A stretch of DNA of 64,000 nucleotides from Xenoacremonium recifei. Taxonomy: Eukaryota; Ascomycota; Sordariomycetes; Hypocreales; Nectriaceae. A program made the position numbers and the translations under genes. The stretch is taken from positions 372,001 through 436,000 of the forward strand of contig WOFQ01000027.1 in the NCBI GenBank assembly GCA_012184525.1, read 5' to 3'. Numbering within the stretch: the stretch's first letter is position 1; each line of letters opens with the position of its first letter. The notes beneath the pieces were generated by a model. It searched no databases. It had not been told where the DNA came from and saw only the letters and a program-made list of their open reading frames with translations. This document shows positions 43,304 to 55,193 of the stretch, in pieces.

Positions 43304-46300
43304 CTAGCTCTCGAAGCTCGACTTCTCCATGCTGCCCTTCTCAATGGTGCCTCGTGGGCTAGTGTTGATTCGGCCAAAGACCTTGCCACCAAGGCGGTTG
43401 AACTTATTCGGCTCTTGGATGCGGCGGTGCGCATCGACCATCACCTTCTCAACCGAGTCGACTTTGATCTTGCAGAATAGTTTAGAGAAAAGGTATTGGT
43501 CGCCTGCATGGTTAAGCAGAGGCAACGTGCGGAAGCCTTGTTTGAGGTTGCTCAGTTTTGCAGTGTACGTAGCCACAGGAGGTCGATCGCTGGGGTTCTC
43601 GCCGTCGCCTGAAAGTTTGACTGACCATCGGACGAAAATGAGGTCGGGGTGTTTAGTGGTAACTTTGAACTTGAACTGGCCGTCGAAGAAAGGGTTGAAA
43701 CCGTTTTCCCGGATGACACGAGTCTGAACCTTAAGAGGTGTATCGGGTTCGTGGACGACCGTCGGCTCCATCTCCTTCTTGTCTCGCTTGTCATTGGCGT
43801 GGAAGACCTCGACCTGCACGTAAGGGTCCATAGACTTGTTGGAAGGGAGACTAGCAGGTCGCATGAGCTGCTGGGCGGAGATAACGTCAATGCTGAAGGA
43901 TACCACAGTACGCTCCTTCTTGCCTTCGTTAAGGGGGTCCCAGGGGAGGATCTGAATATCGCGAAGCTCCGGTGGCTTCAGCACATAGCCAGAGCTGTCT
44001 CTTCCGCCGTCAAACATGGCCCGATTCAGCTGCATACCCAGGTCAAAGGTCTGCCAGTTGAGCGCTGCCATCTGGACGCCGCGGCGCCAGTAGATCAGAG
44101 GATCAAAGTTGTTCGACGTAATGCGAGTTCGGTCGGGATAGACTCGCATCAAGTACCGCATGTTGTGGATGTCAAGGGCCATCTTTTCATCTTTCACGCG
44201 CGAATGCTTTGCAAAGCTAGACTCCATAAAGGAGAAGATGTGGTTGTATTGCTTGGCATCGGGCGAGTCGAAACCAGAAAACTTGACACCAGCGCAGTAG
44301 ACGCCGAGGTCGCCGAGGACCTTGACGGTCTTGTTGGATGACTTCCGCGACACTCTTTCAACACCACTTTCGTTGTCGCTTGTGCTGCTGCTGATCATTT
44401 CTGGAACGCGGCCTTCGGTAATGGTGTTGACACGACTCTTGCTAACAAGGCGTCTTGAGGAGTGGCTAGCGCCAAGCATCGGACTCTGGGGGAGAGATTG
44501 CGAAGGCATCAAGGGACCGCCATCGGGAATCGTAGGTCGAACCAGTGGTGAGTTGAGGCTGTTTCCGCGTCGTCGACCGCGGAAGTCTGTGTTGAGAGAT
44601 TCGTCCCTACTCTGGGGCTTCTTGACCTTGATGAGAATACGTTCCATGAGCTGCGACGGGGATGGCAATTTCTCCGGCAGGTCCTCGAGAGGATCCGCCA
44701 CCAGGCGTGAACCGAATGCTTCTCGAATAATCTCCGCCATGAGAGCTTGCTGAGCAGGATTGCAGTGAACCTCGAGCGAGATCCAAAGAGGAAACTTGGA
44801 CTTGCAGAAGGCATACTTGTTGATCGTTGTCATGACCTCTCGGAAGCTGATGGAGGTGGTGAGTGTACGTCCATGGTTGACCACGGGCTGTCCAGAGCTT
44901 CCATCCCAGCAATCGACCTCAACACAGCGGCATCCTCGAGAAAGCGCCGCGATGTACCCTTCGATGCTAGACTGGCCAGCGACCTGTCGGCCAAGCAAGT
45001 AAGTGTTATGCGAGCTAGAGACAAAGTACTCGTTCATAGGGCGGTCAAGGGTGTACTCCTTCGGCTCGGCAATAATTGGTGCGTTGTGCTCTGAGGTTAA
45101 AAACGCGATGAATCCAGCTTCCGACATGACTGGTGTGCCGACGACGGCCTCGACCTTCTCAGCATATGGTCTGAAATCGCGGCTGTACTGATTAAAGACC
45201 TTCTCCCAGTACGGGAGGTTGGACTCGACATCCTCGCCCTGGACGTCTCGGAGAAACGCCAGAAATTCCACGAGGGTGATGCCAACATCGGGGTTGGAGG
45301 TAATGCTTCGAATGATTCGCAGGACATCATGCCTCTTCTTCATGAGTCGCACGAACTCCTTGAACTCAGAAAAGTTGAGTTTGTCGCATTTTCGGGCGTC
45401 GGATAGGTAGAAGCTCGTCTCAAGGGTTGAGAGAGAGCTGTAGATGTGAAGATCGTGGCAGACACGTTTGACACCGGCCAGGTCGAGCTCGCCAGATCGG
45501 GTAGGCTGTTTTGACATCTCAGTCTGCCAATATTGCGCGACGGCCCGGTCGTCGAAGGCCATCAGGGACGACATCAACTCCTGTCGGTACTTGAGCATGG
45601 CATCCAGGAAGTCGGTCCAGCGCTTCCGCGACTCAGGGGTATCGGCGACGATGTGGAGCAATTTGGTCTTGTTCCTCTCTGGCACAGCATAGATGATGGT
45701 GAACCAGGTGGAGATGAAGACATCTTCCTCGCCCAGACCGAAGTCCAGGCGATACTGTTGGACGTCGGTTCCCGTCCGTATCTCCTTGATCTCATCGACA
45801 TGGAGAGACTTTTGTGGGCGAGAAACGCCGCCCCACAACAGCTTATTGGTTTCGGATTCGTAAAGAAGAACAATCTTCTTGCGGCTCTTTCGGGAAATCT
45901 TGTAAGCCAATTCGCCATTCTCGAGTAGGGCTGGGATCACTGGGCCAGCCATGGCATTGATGCTACCAGTGATGGACGCGGCGGTGCTGTTTCCGGATGA
46001 GGTCTGCATGGTGCCGTCGAGGCCCATCATCGACATGGCTTCGTCGCCAACCAGGTCGACTTCCTCGTCCGTGTCGGACAGTCCATACTCGGGAGGAGCA
46101 GTAGCATTGCTGTCACTGCGACGGCGCAGGATGCTTGGGCCGACGCTTCCATCACGACTGGTGGGTGCTGCTGAAGATTGGCGTCTTCGGCTCGCAAAGT
46201 GGTGTGCTCGAGAGGATAATCGGCGAATCAAGCCGCCCTTGGCATTGCCATTGCCATTGATGGCCTCGGACATGGCACTGGGGTTGCCCACCACGCTTTG

Positions 46301-46660
46301 GCCCAGCGAAGTTGTGCTAGGTTTCCGCGACAGGACAGACTCGGGCAGGTTGAAGTCCGGAGGGCATTGGTCCTCCTCCCGGCCGGGCATGGGCTCTGGG
46401 GAGGCCTGGACGGAGGAATTGGTCGTCAGGACGGCGGTTTCGGGTGACATGATGGGCGAGCCTTGTTGTGAATTCGAGGCCACCGAGGATGCACTTATGG
46501 CAGAGACGGGGAGCTGGGCTGGGTTTTGAGAGCCGAAGTTGGTTTGGACATGACCGGGGCGAACGCGCCGTATATGTGAGGGGACGGACGACATATCGCG
46601 ATCCAATGATGGTGAGGGGGGTGTGGCCAGTTTCCGTATGGCATCTGAGATGAGAGACAT
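43304..46660 (-). CDS. PLC1: Phosphoinositide-specific phospholipase C (delta type)
   Basis: 1118-aa intron-less enzyme that hydrolyses PIP2 to IP3 and diacylglycerol. The N-terminal 210 residues are Ser-rich and low-complexity. A PH-like region (about 225-370) includes KIVLLYESETNKLLWGGVSRPQKSLHVDEIKEIRTG and ESRKRWTDFLDAM. EF-hand-type helices follow (about 395-520; CHDLHIYSSLSTLETSFYLSDARKCDKLNFSEFKEFV). The X domain has YFVSSSHNTYLLGRQ and VDCWDGSSGQPVVNHGRTLT, with the two catalytic His residues near 549 and 593. A low-complexity linker, then the Y domain (VYCAGVKFSGFDSP...NFDPLIYWRRGVQMAALNWQTFDLGMQLNRAMF), then a C2 domain (about 905-1050; DPYVQVEVFHAN, GFNPFFDGQFKFKV, HPDLIFVRWSVK). 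The C-terminal 70 residues are basic. Length is normal for filamentous fungi. Confidence 0.97.
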   Translation of the reverse strand: MSLISDAIRKLATPPSPSLDRDMSSVPSHIRRVRPGHVQTNFGSQNPAQLPVSAISASSVASNSQQGSPIMSPETAVLTTNSSVQASPEPMPGREEDQCPPDFNLPESVLSRKPSTTSLGQSVVGNPSAMSEAINGNGNAKGGLIRRLSSRAHHFASRRRQSSAAPTSRDGSVGPSILRRRSDSNATAPPEYGLSDTDEEVDLVGDEAMSMMGLDGTMQTSSGNSTAASITGSINAMAGPVIPALLENGELAYKISRKSRKKIVLLYESETNKLLWGGVSRPQKSLHVDEIKEIRTGTDVQQYRLDFGLGEEDVFISTWFTIIYAVPERNKTKLLHIVADTPESRKRWTDFLDAMLKYRQELMSSLMAFDDRAVAQYWQTEMSKQPTRSGELDLAGVKRVCHDLHIYSSLSTLETSFYLSDARKCDKLNFSEFKEFVRLMKKRHDVLRIIRSITSNPDVGITLVEFLAFLRDVQGEDVESNLPYWEKVFNQYSRDFRPYAEKVEAVVGTPVMSEAGFIAFLTSEHNAPIIAEPKEYTLDRPMNEYFVSSSHNTYLLGRQVAGQSSIEGYIAALSRGCRCVEVDCWDGSSGQPVVNHGRTLTTSISFREVMTTINKYAFCKSKFPLWISLEVHCNPAQQALMAEIIREAFGSRLVADPLEDLPEKLPSPSQLMERILIKVKKPQSRDESLNTDFRGRRRGNSLNSPLVRPTIPDGGPLMPSQSLPQSPMLGASHSSRRLVSKSRVNTITEGRVPEMISSSTSDNESGVERVSRKSSNKTVKVLGDLGVYCAGVKFSGFDSPDAKQYNHIFSFMESSFAKHSRVKDEKMALDIHNMRYLMRVYPDRTRITSNNFDPLIYWRRGVQMAALNWQTFDLGMQLNRAMFDGGRDSSGYVLKPPELRDIQILPWDPLNEGKKERTVVSFSIDVISAQQLMRPASLPSNKSMDPYVQVEVFHANDKRDKKEMEPTVVHEPDTPLKVQTRVIRENGFNPFFDGQFKFKVTTKHPDLIFVRWSVKLSGDGENPSDRPPVATYTAKLSNLKQGFRTLPLLNHAGDQYLFSKLFCKIKVDSVEKVMVDAHRRIQEPNKFNRLGGKVFGRINTSPRGTIEKGSMEKSSFES

Positions 46661-48296
46661 GGCTGAGAAAGGGTGGTGTGCGGTTTAGAGGAGCGAACCA
46701 GTGAGCGAGTAGAGGTTGCGTCGACATATATATATGAAGGCTGGCTCAGGCACCTCTGGAAGCCATGGTGGAACGGCCCGGGGGGGCAGCAATAGTGAAA
46801 TGGATTGGATTGCGGGGGAGAAGCTGCAGAGGCCGATCTCTCGTGGGAGGGAGCTCCCGTGGTCCAGCTGGGGTGCGTGCAAGCAAGCAGCAGCAAAGCC
46901 GAACAGGTTCCAGGGACAGGGTGTGGACCAAGGGCGAAGGTATCGGCGCGGATGCACAACGATGCAGGCGAAGCGACCTGTCGGGTGGGCCGCAGTCCAA
47001 GCAAGTCAAGTCGCAGCAGTCGCAGTTGCAGTTGCACTCGCAGGCTGCGGCGGGCAAGGACCCAAAGAGGATGTCTGTCTGCCTCGGGGGGCAGATCTGC
47101 TGCACGGCGAGGGTGCAAGGCCGCCGCTGGTGAGCTGGCAGAGGGTGAGATATGCAAGTCGCTGCTTTGGGCGGGCTCGCAGGTTCAAGTTGGAGTAGCT
47201 CCTTGGGGGCAGGCAGGCGGCGGGCAGCTGCAGCACAGCGCAGCTCAGGGTAAGGCGAATGAGAGGTGGTGAAGATGATGGCGCCCGTCAAGGGTGACTT
47301 GTGGTGAAGTTCCCAGTTGGCGTCGTCCTGCAAGCGCGCAATTGGAGGCGTTGGCTGTGTCCTCGAGCGAGTCCGAGGCGCTCTCGTCCCGTCCCGTCCA
47401 ACAGTCTAGAATTTCCTTTCTGTCGCGAGCTCGTCGGGAGGTCGCAGCCAGGAGCGTGGCAGTGGGTTTCCGCAGTTGCGCAGCGCAGAGCCGCAGCAGA
47501 CGAACAAGCGCGGGCGAGGACTGAACTCGAAGCTGGCGTTGAGTCACCCAATGCGGCGGTACTGGGGGCAAAGTTGTGTCGGTGGTCGAGGCCCAGGTGC
47601 AATTCGTCACTCGCGGAGCGGTCTTGGAGCAAATTCGATAGCAGGCGGGATTCTTTGTTGGTCCTGCAGCGTTGGTGAGAAAATGAGTGAAGAGGAGGAG
47701 AAAGTGCAAGTCGATTTAGGTTGGAGGTTGTCAAAGCCGGTGTAGGTGGTGGAGAGTCTGGCGAATAAGTCTGGTAGGGTAGGAGGTCTGGGTGTGGGAG
47801 AGGGAAGGCGCGATTGGGGGGGGGAGTGGGATGCAGGCGCAGAGGGAGTTGAAGTAGTAACCCAGGCCCAAGGACGAATTATGGAGTCGCTGGAGCTGGA
47901 GCAGGCCAGTCCAGTAGCCCAAGGTACGGGGTACGTACAGCGGGTTGCGGCGAGGTACTTGCACTCGCGCACTGAGACGGAAGCCAGGGCAAAGCAGAGA
48001 GAGCCTGGTCCAGTTCTAGTTTCTGTTGCGAGGTCTCCGGAGTTTTGGTTTGAACGAGTAGGGCAGGAAGAAGAGGTGGGAGAGAAGGAGGGAGGGCGAA
48101 AGTGTCGAGGGGCGGAGGTGGCCCAGGTAAAGTAGGGTTTAGACCAGCTGGTCCGAAAGGCAATTCCAGGGCTGATTCAACGGAGGGAGGAGATGAATGG
48201 CTGCGATCTGCTGGGGCGTGTGCTGGATGTCTCGGGGCGAGTAGAAGAGAGTTTGCGGGAGAGGGGCGTAGCAGCAATCCGTACCTTGGGGAGAAA

Positions 48297-48324
48297 CAAG
48301 TCAAGTCAAGTCAAGTCAAGTCAA
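48297..48324. repeat. Microsatellite (CAAGT)n
   Basis: About 5.6 perfect copies of the pentanucleotide CAAGT in the PLC-distal 5' flank. Confidence 0.95.
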
Positions 48325-49017
48325 AGTTGTGTTGAGTTGAGTCGAGCCCAAGTTGGGAGGCGACGACGGCTGGTATAAGTCTGTCTGCAACTCGCCGGGA
48401 AATTATGCTGGGATGGCGACGGCCAGGGTCAGGGCCAAGAGCTGTCTCTTTATTTGGAGCGATCCGGCAGGTACACGAGCGTCAGAGTCATCCAGAGTTT
48501 TGAAGACTGACAACGACCGCCGCGAGCCCCGGGGCCAGCGCCAGCAGAGCACGCACGCACTCACAATGGGCGGACAAAGGACCAGCAGGGGTGGGAGAAT
48601 GATGATGGCGGACCGGGTTTGCTTGGGCTTGGGAGGACTTGGACTGGGCCTGGCATGGGTCACTGGGACTCTGATGGAAAGCGAGCGAGCGACTGGGGAC
48701 GGGGTAGAGACAAGACAAGGGCCAGGAACCGGGGGGAGGGGCGTGTCGCGACAGGGGGGGCCAAGTCGATGTGCGAGGAGTAATAATAGAAAGATGGATT
48801 GGATGGAAGATGGAGACGCGACACACTGCGACTAACACTGGCAGTCAGTCTCTCAGTAACCATCATCATGCAGCATGGCAGCATCACACGGGACAGTTCT
48901 ATCAGCTCTCACTCGCACAGCCGCGGTCAGCGACGTCCACGAGAACGCACCCGGTTCTGACTTCTGACAGGTGAACCTTGAGGGTTGGTGGGTGGTCCGG
49001 AGGGGAATGGGACACTT

Positions 49018-49052
49018 GATGATGATGATGATGATGATGATGCTGCTGCTGC
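49018..49052. repeat. Microsatellite (GAT)8 followed by (GCT)3
   Basis: Eight perfect GAT copies run into three GCT copies. It is outside any supported coding region. Confidence 0.95.
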
Positions 49053-49135
49053 GAAGGCGAGGCGAGGCGAACCACCAACGTCCATCCGGCGGGCTCGCTC
49101 TCCACAGAGGCCATGTTTATTTGCTGGACACGATT

Positions 49136-49163
49136 GTCCTGTCCTGTCCTGTCCTGTCCTGTC
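49136..49163. repeat. Microsatellite (GTCCT)n
   Basis: Five full GTCCT copies plus GTC. Confidence 0.95.
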
Positions 49164-50506
49164 AAGGGAGGGCTGACGGGGAATGGAGGACGGGACTCTG
49201 CTCGAGGGAGAGTCACCGCTGCGCTGGACTGGACTGGTGCTCTGCTTAGCTTTAGCTTCAACCTTGACTGCCCGGAGGCTTGCTCGGGGCTTGCTTGGGG
49301 CTGGGCCTTGGGCTCTCCCGCGTCAGGCTTGTGCTTGTCGGTGTGATGTGATTCTAATCAAACGCCAGGGAATTTCCCCATGCTGCATCGTGCGCCGAGA
49401 CTTGCTCGACCTCATCCCATCCGAGCCCAATGGTGTATGTGCCGACGGGAATCCCTGGTGATGGCTTGATGATTAACGGCTTCGATTAATGAGGGGGTGA
49501 GGCGGAGGGCGTGGGATGCGATATGGGGGGAGGGTCGATGGCTGATCCATTCATCGTGCCTCGCCAGTCAGTGACTGACTGACCAAAGGCGGTATGTTGA
49601 TGCGCTGGTCGTGGCCTGCACTCCATGAGTCCGGATAAGCAGTCGACTGGACCGAAAACTGGCGCGGGATGGATGTGTGAAGCAAGCACCAGTGCTTCTT
49701 GGCCCGGAGCCCGCAAGTCCTGGTACGTACAGCACCGGCACATCCAATCCGCGTGTAAGCATGATGAGCTATGTACCGACTAATGATGATGCTGCTGAGG
49801 CCGGACATTGCCTCATTCCCCTCTCCCAGAGCCTCAAGGTTCGGCCCAGCACTAGGGACGGCAAACAATGCGATACGAGTTCAGCTGAAGGCGTCGAGGA
49901 ATCCCGTCCGCGGAACAAGCAGAGCAGAAAAAAAAGTCAATTTTTTTTCCGGTCACGCCAAGCAGGGAGCCTGCGAGCGAAGCTCTCGGCACTAACAGCG
50001 ATGGAGGAAAGCTTGCCAGGGAGCGACACGGGTAGCTAGAGGCTCTAGGAGGTGTTGAGCCTAGCAGCGGGCAATGGGCAGTCCAGACTCGGGACAGGCC
50101 AGCAGCCAGAGAAAAAAGAACAATTCCACGACGGGGGGAGGGGTTGGCTGGCACCGCTGGGACGGCCGAAATGATGACCGGCCGGGCTCTGCGCGCAAGT
50201 ACCTCTACCTTGCCATGTGTCTGCTGCGCACCCCACGGCAGGGATGACAGGGGAATGAATGGATGGGCAGAACAGAATGGCAGGGATGGTGAAGGGAGGG
50301 GCTCGCGATGTCCATCTCTGGCTCATCCCTAAGGTAGGTATGCTTCTGTGTCTTTCTTTGCTTCGCTCGTCTTAATTTTTTTTTTTTTTCTTATTTCTCG
50401 CCACCCCCCTAACAGGGCCCTCAGCAGCGACTCCAATCGAGCACCCAGCCCGCCGGGCTAATCAGGGACCTGCTGCACGGTAAGCTGCCCGCCGCTCCGC
50501 CTGGCC

Positions 50507-50596
50507 ATGCCCAACGAGGCATCCAAGCTGCCCACGTCTTTGTTCAATGTCTCGGCCACGGTGCAGCAGCTGCAGCTCTTGCGGCGCATCTTACAG
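50507..50596 (+). other. Possible isolated first coding exon (weak)
   Basis: An ATG opens 30 codons reading MPNEASKLPTSLFNVSATVQ then QLQLLRRILQ, ending at CAG followed by GTACAT, a possible donor. About 25 of 29 codons end in G or C, above the local background, and the predicted product forms an amphipathic helix. Beyond the donor the bias drops and the frame stops at 50627-50629. I could not find a convincing next exon; a candidate one gives only a short Lys/Arg-rich tail. It may be chance. Confidence 0.2.
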
Positions 50597-51858
50597 GTAC
50601 ATCTTCAGAGGCACTCTCCGGGCAAGTAAGTGGGTACAGAACCCGAACGCCTCCCGGCAAGCGGCGAGCTCCAAGTACCGGAAATCCATGTCCAGCAGCT
50701 GTAAGCCAACATAGACACTGCAAGAGACCGACCGCACAAAAAAAGAAAGCAGAGGAAAAGGCCAAAAAGGTTCCTATCTGTGTAGCACGGAGGACGGAGG
50801 CCCGAGATACGGCTATCTGCCCCCCCGCCCAAGCTCAGGCTCAGGCTAAGGCTCAGGGGCTGAACGCCGCTGGCCGTCCATGCCTTAGGGAGTCCGCGCA
50901 CCCGCTAGGGGACGGCGCTTTAGGCGGTATACGCCGTTATGATGCCCGTCTCGCCGGCGGCCCCTCCAATGGAACTCCCTAGCAGAAGATCAGAGGGGGG
51001 CTTCTTCCAACAGAGCCATGACCTCAGACTGACACGATGGGGCCCGACGGGAGGCCAGCGAGAGGAGAATCGGCCCTGAGCGAGAGCCCGACACCGCCGC
51101 TGTGAGTGGCCGGATCCGAGGTCATGTGCTGCACCTAAATTGCTGCCGCCCCGGAGGAACGTGGCATGGGGGATGCGAACCAGGGACTTGGTCCAGTCAG
51201 TTCCTCACCGACGTGACAATGGAGTGTCTGTTCCGTCCGTACCTTGCGTCTTCCATGCAGACACAACACCGAATATTCTGCTTCGATGCTGCTGGATCTG
51301 AATCATCGTGCATAAGGGTAGGTTTGATCTGTATGATTATGATGTGCAGCGAGAAATGCATCTGCACCGGTTATCTGTACCTATCTGGCATGCTGGCGAC
51401 CTCCTCCAGCTGAGCTCCAGGAACCGGAAGGTGGCCTGGTGCAGACCGACCTCCCTTCCCTTCCCTTCCCTTCCACTTCCGCTTCCATGCTCCCACCCCG
51501 AGCAGTCCGTAGAGCAGGGCAGGAGCGAAGCGAACGCCTGGGAGTTCGGCAAGCTGGGCTGGGCTGCTCCTCACTTACGCGCTTGTTTCGACAATCATCG
51601 GAGCCTGAGGCCCAGCAGGCAGTGACTTCCAACCGCCCATCCTTCTCACCAGCTGCGAATCCTTGGTCCATCCTCATCCACCCATACCTGACCTATGTAA
51701 ATCACCTGTGATGAGTTGCGTCTTCATTTCTCGCCTCCACAACCAGGTAACCGTCGGTCAAAACCGTCTGGCTCCTGAATCCCTCTATCCACTTGCTCGC
51801 ACTGCCAGGCCTCACCGACAATGTGCTGGTACTTGTTCCTGACTGGAAGTCCTCGCCT

Positions 51859-51896
51859 ACCAACCAACAAACCAACCAACCAACCAACCAACCAAC
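51859..51896. repeat. Microsatellite (CCAA)n
   Basis: About nine slightly imperfect copies of CCAA. Confidence 0.95.
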
Positions 51897-54800
51897 GATT
51901 GGTATACTATGTAAGAGGTACGTCCTGGGGCTGAGCAGCATCCGCAAGTGTTTCAGATCAGCCAGCCCTATCACTGTCTGTTGTTTGTCTCCGAGTCTCC
52001 CCATGTCATCCAGCACGTCGGCGAGAGCCAGCGAACCCAAGCACTGCCCGGCTCCTCAGCCCTGTTACGTGCTGGCACCATCGTATGTAACTCTCACAAT
52101 ACGAACTGGCCGCTGCGAGGCGCCAGCAAGGCCCCTTTGTCTGCCAGTCTTGGCGTTCGAGGCCCGGGCCAGGGAATCCGAGCTTTGCACCAGTCGGCGG
52201 TTTGTTTGAGCTGACCGTTAGCCCCAGGCGCGTCACCATCTCGGCCCCAAGGAATTCCAATGTCCAGAGCTCGATGGTTGCGCCGCCAGCGGCCAAACCC
52301 TGCCAAACACAGGCCTGGCGCTTTCGTCCCTGGCTGCCTGGCCTGGCTGTTGCGATCCACTGACACGGAACCGCTACGTATGTACTATACCGCCATCTCT
52401 CCCCGGCACTCCGTAACCCTGCCCTAGGCCCGCGCTGTCGATCTCACAAGCGAGCCCTTCCCTGAGCGAGGCTGACAAGAGACTGCAGCAGAGCAGAAAG
52501 CCCCAGTTTCCTTCGTTCCTACAATACGACACCAAAGGCGTCCGGCCGCTTGGCCATGGTTCGGTCGGATATCTAGAGGCTCGGCGCTCTCCTGCACGAG
52601 GGTATATTTAGATACTCACGATCTTTCATCTTCGCATTCTGCCTGCCTCATTCTCCTCTCCTGCCCGGGCCATCGCCGAGACAGAGAAATAGGAGAGAAG
52701 CTAAGGATGATGGAGACATCCACCAAACGTGACGTGGCAGCGGTTTTTCGGCTATGAGCGCAGTTACAGATTATTCCGGATTGTCGCAACGCATCAAAAA
52801 CATGGGACGGGAACCACAGGCGACGGCGCGGGTGGGAGACTCGCATGGGGCCTGATCGGAATTCAACCACTCTCGGTCTTCGGTTCCCTCTGACAGTCAC
52901 GACAGAAAACGGTCGTAATGATGACTGGCAGAGCTCGCTCTCCCTTGTTGAGCAGGTCCAGAGGCACCAAGCGGAGGGGAAGGATTACAGGGCATGGCCC
53001 ACAGAGCTGGGTGTGGGGAAGCTCCCAGATTGACGGATTGCAGGCGTCATTGCAAAACTCTCCTTGCAACCAGACTCTCAGGCTCGCTTGCGGACAAGCA
53101 GGCCCCTCTCTCAGCACCGAGACCCTCGAGCTATCAGTCAAATTTGCATCCCCAGCTTTTCGGTGCTGCTGAAAAATGGTGTCAACTGTCGCAGCATGTC
53201 TCATCTGGCGATCTGAGTCGATGGCGGAGACTGATTGTCGGAGTCCCAAGGTCCCTGTTTGGGGGGAATCTTGAAACAAACGCCAGGTGCAGCCAACGAC
53301 GGAATGAGATCATCATCCATCGATCTTCAGACGCCAAACCTCCCATCTCCCAGCTCTCCAGCCAACAAGCAGCCGGCAAGCGGATTAGGGTTCCAGCGGT
53401 CTGGCTTCGAAGGGAGGGGGGAGGGGTGGCCTCATCAACCCCTGAGCCGTGTCGCTACCAAGAGACTCTGACCATCGCCATGCCAGGGCATGACAAGCGG
53501 GTCAGGTTGATGGACCGCTCATCAGAGAAGTACGTCCTCTTGCGTCGCAATCCCTCCCCGCCTCCGTAACGAACTGCGACTGCAGCACCTCGTCTGCAGC
53601 CTTGTCAGGTCCCTGTTTCGACCGACCAGCCGATGGTCTACCGTTCAGTGCAAGACTACCGTTTCGTCCGTCCGCGTCACCTGAGCCGACGGACTACATT
53701 GAATACAACAAGGGGTCTTAGAGACGACAGTGGCCACGCACTCAGCAGAAGCACCCCACAGGAACTCCCAGCCAACGGGATATCCAGCTCACCACGCCCC
53801 CAATCGCAACTGTGGCGTCCAGAAAACCAATGTCTTTGTCGAATCCATGCTACGCCGAGTGATATGACTCCGTCCGGTCACACTTTGGTCGCTGCCGCCC
53901 GAAGGACACACTTTGCCCTATCATACCCAGTCAGACTACTACGTGCCCTTGGACTTGACTGGCTAAAGTCAAGTTGCGGGGTCTAAACAACAGGTCCAGC
54001 CCGGCCGAAGCGGTCGTCAATACACCGACATTTTGAGCCATCAACATCATGTGGTCACGATGCTCCATTGCAGTCGCCGAGCCACTTGGCGGACTCAACG
54101 AGGCGGTAGGCGCGAGGCACGGCACGATGTAAGAGGTTCCGACGCACATCACATTGCATGCGGTGTGAGCATCCACTGGTAGCCGTCCAGCATCATACCA
54201 CGTCGTCTATGCGAATGCGCATCCAACAAATAATATTCTTCGCTCAGGACCCGTTGTGCCATTGAGAAACAAAAGATTCAAAGGGCACCGACCATCTGGA
54301 CAAGCCATAGCCGAAGTCGAGGCTCTCTCTGATTCGCTGAATGAAGACGGGTGGTTATCCGAAGAGGGGGAGGGGGGGCAATGACGTTCCCGTCTGGCCG
54401 TCCGTCCAATCGGTTGAGTTAATCGCTGCTGCCGATGCGCGGCCCTAAGCTGATCGCAAAGGGGGCCGTTATGAGACATGGGGTCTGGGCGGCCTGTCAT
54501 CCAGTCACAAATCCCGACCTCCGTTGCCCGTGCTGGTCGACCATCCGGACAGCCAAATGCACCCGTTCTGGACCTCTAGTAGAATGCCACCAAAGAGATG
54601 AGCAGGCACAATTTCCTCCGACTGGGCAGCCTCGCCCCTTTTCGGCTCGGGCCTAACGCGCCGGGAATGGGTGATCCAGATATTTTCCCTTCACATCGAC
54701 GTTGTAAAGAGTGCCGCGGGAAATACATCTCATCGACAGAGAATACCCCATCAACCATCTACGCAATCAGAGCACAATGGAATGCTATTCTGACGAGATG

Positions 54801-55160
54801 GCACGAATCGCAGCTCAGCTTGCCAGCACAACGCGGCACATGTAACGCCGCCCCGTCCAGCGGGCATGGGAGGTGAGCGGCAACCCCAGCCAAAAGACCC
54901 AAGTCTTCCCGCTGCTATTGGCCCTACGAAACCCCTTCACTATGTGACGTAGGGGTTCCAGAAGGGCAGGGCGGGTGAAATCGCAGTTGGTTGCGCGCTA
55001 CGATGCTCATGGAATGTGTCACGCGGAACACCCAAGCGCCGCTTGACAAGCTGGAATCGGGCAATCCCTCGAGATCCAAAAGACGGGTGGTCTCGGACTG
55101 GTCCCTCCTATCCATCTATCGACCTATCAATCTCCGTCCGCCCTGCAAATCAAACTCACC

Positions 55161-55193
55161 GCATCGCATCGCATTGCATCGCATTGCATCGCA
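55161..55193. repeat. Microsatellite (GCATC)n, imperfect
   Basis: Six to seven copies of GCATC/GCATT. The same core recurs in the 16-bp palindrome at 56050-56065. Confidence 0.9.

Noticed and set aside
46746..47333. 195-codon minus-strand frame upstream of PLC
   Set aside because: Low-complexity Pro/Cys/Ser/Arg-rich reading of a G-rich leader region; three overlapping alternatives are equally long.
52994..53569. 191-codon plus-strand frame
   Set aside because: Ser/Arg/Pro-rich, overlapped by similarly long frames in other phases; no protein features.
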